Positions 6,571 to 10,921 of a stretch of DNA of 10,921 nucleotides are shown here, in pieces. Source of the stretch: Treponema sp. (lineage in GTDB: Bacteria > Spirochaetota > Spirochaetia > Treponematales > Treponemataceae); NCBI GenBank assembly GCA_017614655.1, contig JAGABO010000024.1:1-10921 (forward strand), written 5' to 3'. The stretch's first letter is position 1. Every line of letters starts with the position of its first letter. The position numbers and the translations under genes were made by a program. The notes beneath the pieces are model-generated. The model did no database searches. It was not told the DNA's origin and worked only from the letters and a program-made list of their open reading frames with translations.

Positions 6571-8094
6571 ATGAAAAATAAAGTCTATGTAATCGGCCAC
6601 CGTAATCCTGACACCGACAGTGTTGTGGCTGCAGTGGCTTATGCGAAACTCAAAAATCTTACGGGCCATCCGGAATACATTGCCGCACGTGCAGGACATT
6701 TAAATCCGCAGACGGCATATATATTCCAGAAGTTTGGAATTCAGCGCCCGCTTTATATTTCTAATCTTGTTCCCAAAGTTGAATACTACATGCCCGAAGA
6801 ATTCGAAACCGTTAACGAAAATGTAAGCGTGTGGGAAGCAATCGGCCGCATGGAAAAAACGGGACTTCGTGTTCTTCCTGTTGTGGATTCAGAAGGAAAG
6901 TACCTCTCACTTCTTCATTATTCAGGATTTGCTCAGGGAGTTCTGCGCATAATGAATCCGGAAAAGCGTAACAAGATTTCTACGAGCATTTCTTTAATTC
7001 AGAAAACTTTGAATGCACAGCCGGTTATTTTAAATCATGAAGCAGATAAAAACTTTAAGGCATTCATCCTTGTGGGCTCTTCCTCTGTTTCTACATTTAA
7101 GCAGCGCCTTGCTTCTCATGCAAGCGAAGACCTTGTTGCAATTGTAAGTGACCGTGAAGACATTCAGAGACTGTGCATCGAGAATAAAGTTAAGCTTATG
7201 ATTTTAACAAGCGGTTTTTCTCTCGGAAAAGAACTGCGCGATCTTGCCGAAAAAAACGGAGTGTCTGTAATCATAAGTCCATATACAACAACACCGACTG
7301 CAATGCTCATCGGTTATTCAACTCCGGTTGCAGAAGTTGCGGATAAGGAAATTCTTCCGGTTCATAAAAATGATACTACTTCCAAGATTCACGGAATTCT
7401 CCGCAATGCACAGTGTAAATATCTTCCTGTAGTTGATGAAGAAAATCACGTTATAGGAATCATCTCTGAACATGACCTTCTTAAAGAACCGAATGTAAGT
7501 GTCGTTATGGTTGATCACAATGAACTTTCACAGGCGGTAGAAGATATTGATCAGTACAAGATTCTTGAAGTGATAGATCATCACAGAATCGGAACGCTTT
7601 CTACAAAATATCCGATTACCTTTATCAATAAACCCGTCGGTTCAACTGCAACTCTTATTACTCAGTTATACCGTGAAGAAAAAATGCCTATTCCAAAAGA
7701 TATAGCTTCTCTTCTTTTGTGCGGAATCTTGAGTGATACTCTTGTTCTTCAGAGTGCAACCGTTACGGAAGTTGATAAAGAAACTGCAGAATATTTAAGC
7801 GACATTACGGATCTTGATATTAAGGAACTTGGAAAAGAGATTCTTCTTGCAGGCAGCCGCGTTTCCGGAAGAAGTGCCGACGAAATCATCAGGCAGGACA
7901 TGAAGGAATACTCAGAAGGAAAAGCCGTTTATACAATCAGTCAGATCGAAGTTGGAAACCCCAAGGAAATTCTTGACCGCAAGGCAGACTTTCTTTCTGA
8001 ACTCGAAATTGAACGCAGAAGCCGCAAGGGGCTTTTCAGCTGTCTTCTTGTTACGGACATTACAACCCTTTCGAGCGTGCTTCTTATGGAATGA
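6571..8094 (+). CDS. ppaC: CBS-DRTGG family II manganese-dependent inorganic pyrophosphatase, truncated by an in-frame TGA
   Basis: Family II pyrophosphatase, hydrolysing pyrophosphate to phosphate; the CBS-containing subgroup is regulated by adenine nucleotides. The frame encodes 507 residues. GHRNPDTDS (9-17) supplies metal ligands His10, Asp14 and Asp16. A first CBS motif lies at about 72-130, a DRTGG-type insert at about 145-255, and a second CBS motif at about 260-315. VVMVDHNELS and VIDHHRIG (the DHH motif) follow, then the DHHA2 domain with GILSDTLVLQSATVT. The frame stops at TGA 8092-8094 after LLVTDITTLSSVLLME, but the same frame stays open for 43 more codons encoding the rest of DHHA2, including SRKKQ, whose Arg and Lys bind pyrophosphate. 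As written the protein should therefore be catalytically dead unless the stop is read through or is an error. The full 551-residue length would fit CBS-DRTGG pyrophosphatases. Confidence 0.88.
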   Translation: MKNKVYVIGHRNPDTDSVVAAVAYAKLKNLTGHPEYIAARAGHLNPQTAYIFQKFGIQRPLYISNLVPKVEYYMPEEFETVNENVSVWEAIGRMEKTGLRVLPVVDSEGKYLSLLHYSGFAQGVLRIMNPEKRNKISTSISLIQKTLNAQPVILNHEADKNFKAFILVGSSSVSTFKQRLASHASEDLVAIVSDREDIQRLCIENKVKLMILTSGFSLGKELRDLAEKNGVSVIISPYTTTPTAMLIGYSTPVAEVADKEILPVHKNDTTSKIHGILRNAQCKYLPVVDEENHVIGIISEHDLLKEPNVSVVMVDHNELSQAVEDIDQYKILEVIDHHRIGTLSTKYPITFINKPVGSTATLITQLYREEKMPIPKDIASLLLCGILSDTLVLQSATVTEVDKETAEYLSDITDLDIKELGKEILLAGSRVSGRSADEIIRQDMKEYSEGKAVYTISQIEVGNPKEILDRKADFLSELEIERRSRKGLFSCLLVTDITTLSSVLLME

Positions 8095-8226
8095 GACAAG
8101 AACTTTACTCAGTTCATTAACTTTCCAAAGCAGGAAGAAAACGTTTACTTTCTGCAGGGAGTTGTTTCGAGAAAAAAACAGCTTGTGCCGCTTATAACGG
8201 AACAGGTGCTTAATTATTTAAAATAA
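8095..8226 (+). pseudogene. Detached C-terminal piece of the pyrophosphatase, in the same frame after the TGA
   Basis: These 43 codons plus TAA directly continue the upstream frame. They read DKNFTQFINF, then a segment containing EENVYFLQGVVSRKKQLVP and ending VLNYLK. GVVSRKKQ is the signature close of family II pyrophosphatases, and the length to the TAA is what the family predicts. No start codon or ribosome binding site of its own is evident, so it is not a separate gene. Confidence 0.8.
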
Positions 8227-8247
8227 AAAAAGATTTTTTTGTAATTT

Positions 8248-8277
8248 CTGACAGAACGCTTCAAGTATTTATATAGG
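8248..8277 (+). promoter_or_regulatory. Possible recQ promoter embedded in the hairpin
   Basis: CTGACA (5/6 to -35), an 18-base spacer and TATAGG (4/6 to -10, 8272-8277) sit mainly in the 5' arm of the long hairpin. Transcription would begin near 8284, within the apical part, so the resulting RNA would lack the 5' arm. Its leader would hold TGGAG at 8317-8321, ten bases before the recQ ATG. Confidence 0.4.
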
Positions 8278-8331
8278 AACCTCTGAAAAAATACAGTGGT
8301 TTCCTTAAAAAATACCTGGAGCGTTTTTTTT
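8255..8331 (+). terminator. Long imperfect hairpin with T-run before recQ
   Basis: AACGCT (8255-8260) pairs with AGCGTT (8320-8325). Further in, GTATTT pairs with AAATAC, AGGAACC with GGTTTCCT around a one-base bulge, and CTG with CAG around an A-rich loop. The stem spans about 71 bases with a few mismatches and runs into eight T residues. This has the form of an intrinsic terminator for the pyrophosphatase transcript. It is unusual in length and in ending right at the recQ start codon. Confidence 0.6.
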
Positions 8332-10089
8332 ATGAAAGATGACGGTTTTAATTTTGAAGAAGATTTTGATGCTGATTTTTTTAAGCAGAAGGAATCTGGC
8401 AAAGAAGAGGATTTAATTGATGTGCCTCTTAAAGAAGAAAAGGTTTCGTCTGATGATTTTTTTTATGAACACGAAGACGAAAAAGCTGCCCTTTCTTCTT
8501 TCGGAATAAAATATCTTTTTCCGTGGCAGCGGATTGTAATTTCCAACATACTCATGTCTTCCCGTACGCAGGTTCAGAAATCAGAAAAAGCAGACGATGA
8601 GGCAGAGTCTGATGATGCTGTTTTTGCAGGAAGACAGATTGTGCTTCTTCCTACAGGGGCAGGAAAGTCGCTGTGTTTTTTAGTTCCGGCTCTTCTTTTA
8701 GACGGACCGACTCTTGTGCTGTATCCGCTTTTAGCGCTTATGTCGGATCAGAAACGCCGTATGGATGAAGGAGGGTTAAAAAGTGTTGTATTCCGCGGCG
8801 GCATGACGGAAGAAGAAAAGGAAGAAAATTTCCGTTCAATAAAAAATGGTGCAAAAGTTATTCTTGCAAATCCGGAAGTGCTTCAGAATAAAAGTCTTGT
8901 GCTCCGGTTAAAGGAATGTTCAATAAGTCACATTGCGATTGATGAAGCTCACTGTGTAAGCGAGTGGGGTGACAGCTTCCGGCCGGCTTACCTTACGCTT
9001 GGGGATATCATTAAGGAACTTGATGTAAAAACTGTCACGGCTTTTACTGCAACAGCTTCTCCTTCTGTTCTTTCGAGAGTTTCTGAAGTTCTTTTTGAAG
9101 GTAATGCTCATGTCGTTCGAAGTGACAGTGACAGACCGAATATTCTTTATAAAGTCGTTAATGCATGGTCAAAGAAACGTGCGGCTTTTTCTCTTGCCCT
9201 TACAGAAAAAAAGCCCCTTATTATTTTCTGCGGAACCCGTGCCTTAAGCGAAGATATGGCGCGTGAGCTCGGAGCTTTTATGGGATATGACCGCGTTAAG
9301 TATTATCATGCCGGTCTTGAAAAATCAGAAAAAGATAAAGTCGAAAAATGGTTTTATCCGAAAACAGATGCAGTCCTCTGCTGCACGTGCGCCTTCGGTA
9401 TGGGTGTTGATAAAAAAGATATCCGTACGGTAATTCATTTAATGCCAAGTCCGACTGCAGAAAGTTACATTCAGGAGGCCGGTCGCGGCGGTCGTGACGG
9501 AAAAACTGCAACAGGAATTCTTTTGTGGAGCAGGGAAGATTCACAGGCTGCCCTTAAGTTTCCGGAAGGAAGCCGGGAAAGGGTAATGAGGGATTTTGCA
9601 GAGGCTAAGACCTGCAGACGTCAGGTACTTCTTGATGCGCTGGGCGGAGAAAAGGCTGCGTGTTCCGGCTGTGATGTGTGTACAAACGGCCGTCCTGCTT
9701 CTTTTGCATCGGATGCAGCTTATGTATATTCGTTTATACGAAAAAACAGAAAGTGCTTTAAAAAGGAAGAACTTATTTCTCTTCTGGTTGATGAATTTAA
9801 CCGCAGGGAAAGAAAGCTCTGCGGTGTAAATGTCTGGAATGCTGATGATGTAGAAAAGATTCTGTTTCAGATGGAAAATGCCGGAATGATACGCACCTGT
9901 TCCTTTCCGTGGACAGGTCTTATTACGACCGGGTGTGCATCTTCTTTTGAAAAAAAGTTTATTATCCCTGTGCAGGAGGGTTTCCTTCGGCGGCAGCGGC
10001 TTCTCCGGGCTGTGCTGAATTCGAAGGTTTTGCGGCTTCCGTCTTTTTTGCGTTCTTCTTTGGCTTCGGAGGCTTCTTCCGGTACCTGA
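8332..10089 (+). CDS. recQ: RecQ-family ATP-dependent DNA helicase
   Basis: Predicted 3'-5' DNA helicase of superfamily 2, acting in recombination and repair. The 585 residues show all helicase motifs: LLPTGAGKSLCF (Walker A, Lys112), IAIDEAHCVSEWGDSFRP (DEAH 204-207 with the RecQ aromatic-rich loop), FTATAS, IIFCGTR, CAFGMGVDKKDIRTVIH and QEAGRGGRDG. A zinc site follows at Cys428, Cys444, Cys447 and Cys450, then a winged-helix-like region (about 460-535). No HRDC domain is present. Two oddities are a 50-residue acidic N-terminal extension and a charged insert around residues 82-98, just before Walker A. The start is set at MKDDGFNF, with TGGAG upstream; an earlier in-frame codon at 8296 falls within the hairpin. 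The last 41 residues lie antisense to the small membrane protein gene and resemble no RecQ element I know, so the end may have been extended by loss of an earlier stop. Confidence 0.88.
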   Translation: MKDDGFNFEEDFDADFFKQKESGKEEDLIDVPLKEEKVSSDDFFYEHEDEKAALSSFGIKYLFPWQRIVISNILMSSRTQVQKSEKADDEAESDDAVFAGRQIVLLPTGAGKSLCFLVPALLLDGPTLVLYPLLALMSDQKRRMDEGGLKSVVFRGGMTEEEKEENFRSIKNGAKVILANPEVLQNKSLVLRLKECSISHIAIDEAHCVSEWGDSFRPAYLTLGDIIKELDVKTVTAFTATASPSVLSRVSEVLFEGNAHVVRSDSDRPNILYKVVNAWSKKRAAFSLALTEKKPLIIFCGTRALSEDMARELGAFMGYDRVKYYHAGLEKSEKDKVEKWFYPKTDAVLCCTCAFGMGVDKKDIRTVIHLMPSPTAESYIQEAGRGGRDGKTATGILLWSREDSQAALKFPEGSRERVMRDFAEAKTCRRQVLLDALGGEKAACSGCDVCTNGRPASFASDAAYVYSFIRKNRKCFKKEELISLLVDEFNRRERKLCGVNVWNADDVEKILFQMENAGMIRTCSFPWTGLITTGCASSFEKKFIIPVQEGFLRRQRLLRAVLNSKVLRLPSFLRSSLASEASSGT

Positions 10090-10198
10090 TTACATAGTTT
10101 GCAAGTGCAGCCGATACAATCATTACGGCAAGTGCAATAATCACTTCTTTCTGGCATGCGACCGTTATACCGAGTTTAATCAGCTCAATAAGATTCAT
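9962..10198 (-). CDS. Small single-pass membrane protein of unknown function
   Basis: A 78-residue protein I cannot assign to a named family. An N-terminal amphipathic stretch (MNLIELIKLGITVACQKE) precedes one hydrophobic segment (about residues 19-37, VIIALAVMIVSAALANYVI). A basic run RYRKKPPKPKKNAKK follows, then a low-complexity Ala/Pro/Ser/Glu tail. By the positive-inside rule the tail is cytoplasmic. Reality of the gene is supported by the transmembrane-plus-basic design and by a promoter with perfect TTGACA and 17-base spacing directly ahead of the ATG; there is no ribosome binding site. Its 3' 128 bases overlap the recQ 3' end on the opposite strand. It diverges from hisH. It might be a membrane anchor or a small subunit, but no partner is visible. 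Confidence 0.68.
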   Translation of the reverse strand: MNLIELIKLGITVACQKEVIIALAVMIVSAALANYVIRYRKKPPKPKKNAKKTEAAKPSNSAQPGEAAAAEGNPPAQG

Positions 10199-10204
10199 AT
10201 ATTT

Positions 10205-10233
10205 ATTTTCGGAATAATACGCCCGTATGTCAA
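10205..10233 (-). promoter_or_regulatory. Promoter of the small membrane protein gene, apparently leaderless
   Basis: On the minus strand a perfect TTGACA, a 17-base spacer and GAAAAT (4/6 to -10) end six bases before the ATG. No Shine-Dalgarno sequence lies between. The -35 box is half of an inverted repeat at 10229-10245. Confidence 0.6.
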
Positions 10234-10245
10234 GGAGGTTTTGAC
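10229..10245. repeat. Short inverted repeat GTCAA-N7-TTGAC between divergent promoters
   Basis: Perfect 5-base arms flank GGAGGTT. The arms coincide with outward-facing -35-like boxes: TTGACA on the minus strand for the small membrane protein gene and TTGACT on the plus strand. A plus-strand TATAAT at 10261-10266 is only 14 bases beyond TTGACT, so that pair is a poor promoter. It may be chance or an operator. Confidence 0.35.
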
Positions 10246-10265
10246 TGTAACCTGCGCCTGTATAA

Positions 10266-10294
10266 TTGAAGAGCCGGCTTTTTTCTGTTAGAAT
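10266..10294 (+). promoter_or_regulatory. Promoter of hisH, apparently leaderless
   Basis: TTGAAG (4/6 to -35), a 17-base spacer and TAGAAT (5/6 to -10), with TGT before it making an extended -10, end six bases before the ATG. No ribosome binding site is seen in the GGGCTT between. A TATAAT at 10261-10266 may be a second, upstream start. Confidence 0.6.
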
Positions 10295-10300
10295 GGGCTT

Positions 10301-10921
10301 ATGATTGGAATTGTTGATTACAACGCAGGAAACATTAAGAGTGTTCAGCGCTCGCTTGATTTTATAAAGGCGCCGTATATTGTTTCTAAAAATCCTCTTG
10401 AATTAAAAGATTCCGACAGAATTATTTTTCCAGGAGTCGGAGAAGCCCGCTATGCCATGGAGCAGCTTAAGAAGACAGGCTTTGATAATTTTTTAAAGGA
10501 TAAAGTTTTAGAAAATGTTCCGGTTATGGGAATATGTCTTGGAAGCCAGATTGTTTTTGACTGGTCCGAAGAGGGAAATACAGAATGTCTTGGGCTTATC
10601 AGAGGAAAAATCAGGCATTTTGCTTCTGTCTGGAAAGAGCGTCATCCCGATGATGATGAACAGCGGGAATATTCAATGTTAAAAAATCAACTTAAGATTC
10701 CTCACATGGGCTGGAATGATGTAACTTTTACAAACGGCGGAAGTGAACTTTTGAGCGGAGTTCCGGATCACAGCGATTTTTATTTCGTTCACTCGTACGT
10801 GATTCAGCCGGAAAATCCCGAGGTCATAAAAGGCTATGCTGATTACGGAATGATGGTGCCGGCAGTCGTTCAGGAAAAGAACGTTACTGTGTTTCAGTTT
10901 CACCCGGAAAAGTCCGGAGAA
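10301..10921 (+). CDS. hisH: Imidazole glycerol phosphate synthase, glutaminase subunit HisH, 3' end outside the window
   Basis: Class I glutamine amidotransferase that hydrolyses glutamine and channels ammonia to HisF, forming imidazole glycerol phosphate and AICAR in histidine synthesis. The 207 visible codons open with MIGIVDYNAGNIKSV, typical of HisH. PGVGEARYAM (44-53) is the oxyanion-strand region. Cys79 in GICLGSQ is the nucleophile, and His201 and Glu203 in FHPEKSGE complete the triad. IPHMGWNDV and DFYFVHSYV are further HisH signatures. Only about a dozen C-terminal residues should be missing. Compared with E. coli HisH (196 residues) there is a charged insertion of roughly 15 residues, around HPDDDEQREYSMLKNQ, before IPHMGW. 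No other his gene lies in the window; hisA or hisF may follow. The gene has its own promoter and apparently a leaderless start. Confidence 0.93.
   Translation, partial: MIGIVDYNAGNIKSVQRSLDFIKAPYIVSKNPLELKDSDRIIFPGVGEARYAMEQLKKTGFDNFLKDKVLENVPVMGICLGSQIVFDWSEEGNTECLGLIRGKIRHFASVWKERHPDDDEQREYSMLKNQLKIPHMGWNDVTFTNGGSELLSGVPDHSDFYFVHSYVIQPENPEVIKGYADYGMMVPAVVQEKNVTVFQFHPEKSGE

Noticed and set aside
8092..8120. Selenocysteine decoding of the TGA in the pyrophosphatase.
   Set aside because: No convincing SECIS-type hairpin directly follows; only a weak AATGA/TCATT pairing is seen. Family members use ordinary residues here and no redox motif surrounds the site.
6571..8226. Frameshift as the cause of the early pyrophosphatase stop.
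   Set aside because: The C-terminal residues continue in exactly the same frame as the upstream part, so the lesion is a single nonsense codon.
8224..8240. A-run followed by T-run after the pyrophosphatase TAA as a terminator.
   Set aside because: Pairing would be only A-T with a two-base loop, which is too weak. The larger hairpin just downstream is the better candidate.
8255..8325. Inverted repeat as insertion sequence ends or a small transposable element.
   Set aside because: There is no transposase, no flanking target duplication and only one copy in the window. The arms lead straight into a T-run, as in a terminator.
1..10921. CRISPR arrays, tRNA or rRNA genes, phage or integrative elements.
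   Set aside because: No regularly spaced repeats, cloverleaf-like segments, integrase or transposase motifs were seen by eye on either strand.

Overview
The window looks like chromosomal DNA of a spirochaete, most likely a free-living or gut/rumen Treponema. GC content is moderate and the housekeeping proteins have spirochaete-like character. Histidine and branched-chain amino acid biosynthesis genes are present, unlike in the reduced host-dependent treponemes. This assignment is inference from sequence character, not a database match. I see no insertion sequence, phage gene, CRISPR array, tRNA or rRNA.

Layout from left to right. The 5' part of an NFACT/RqcH-type ribosome quality-control gene runs leftward off the window edge; the plus-strand open frames over it are shadows. 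Diverging from it is ilvB (AHAS I-type acetolactate synthase large subunit). Two bases after ilvB comes a cytoplasmic diguanylate cyclase whose sensor is a LacI/GalR-type ligand-binding domain without the DNA-binding part. A galactokinase gene converges on it. Diverging from galK are a small PptA-like tautomerase and a CBS-DRTGG family II pyrophosphatase, whose reading frame is cut by one in-frame TGA before the essential SRKKQ motif. A RecQ-family helicase follows behind a long hairpin. A small single-pass membrane protein gene lies antisense and overlaps the recQ 3' end. Diverging from it, hisH (glutaminase subunit of imidazole glycerol phosphate synthase) runs off the right edge. No gene-free stretch exceeds 300 bases.

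The genes do not form one pathway. The only convincing cotranscribed, possibly translationally coupled pair is ilvB plus the diguanylate cyclase. ilvN, galT/galE and the other his genes are not in the window.

Three observations stand out. First, the pyrophosphatase has a single in-frame TGA with an intact 43-codon tail behind it. Second, five of the nine genes carry a sigma70-like promoter with a 17-base spacer whose -10 box ends only 6-8 bases before the ATG, with no Shine-Dalgarno sequence, suggesting leaderless mRNAs; the other genes have ribosome binding sites. Third, a long hairpin plus T-run before recQ appears to contain recQ's own promoter inside its 5' arm, which would insulate recQ from upstream transcription.
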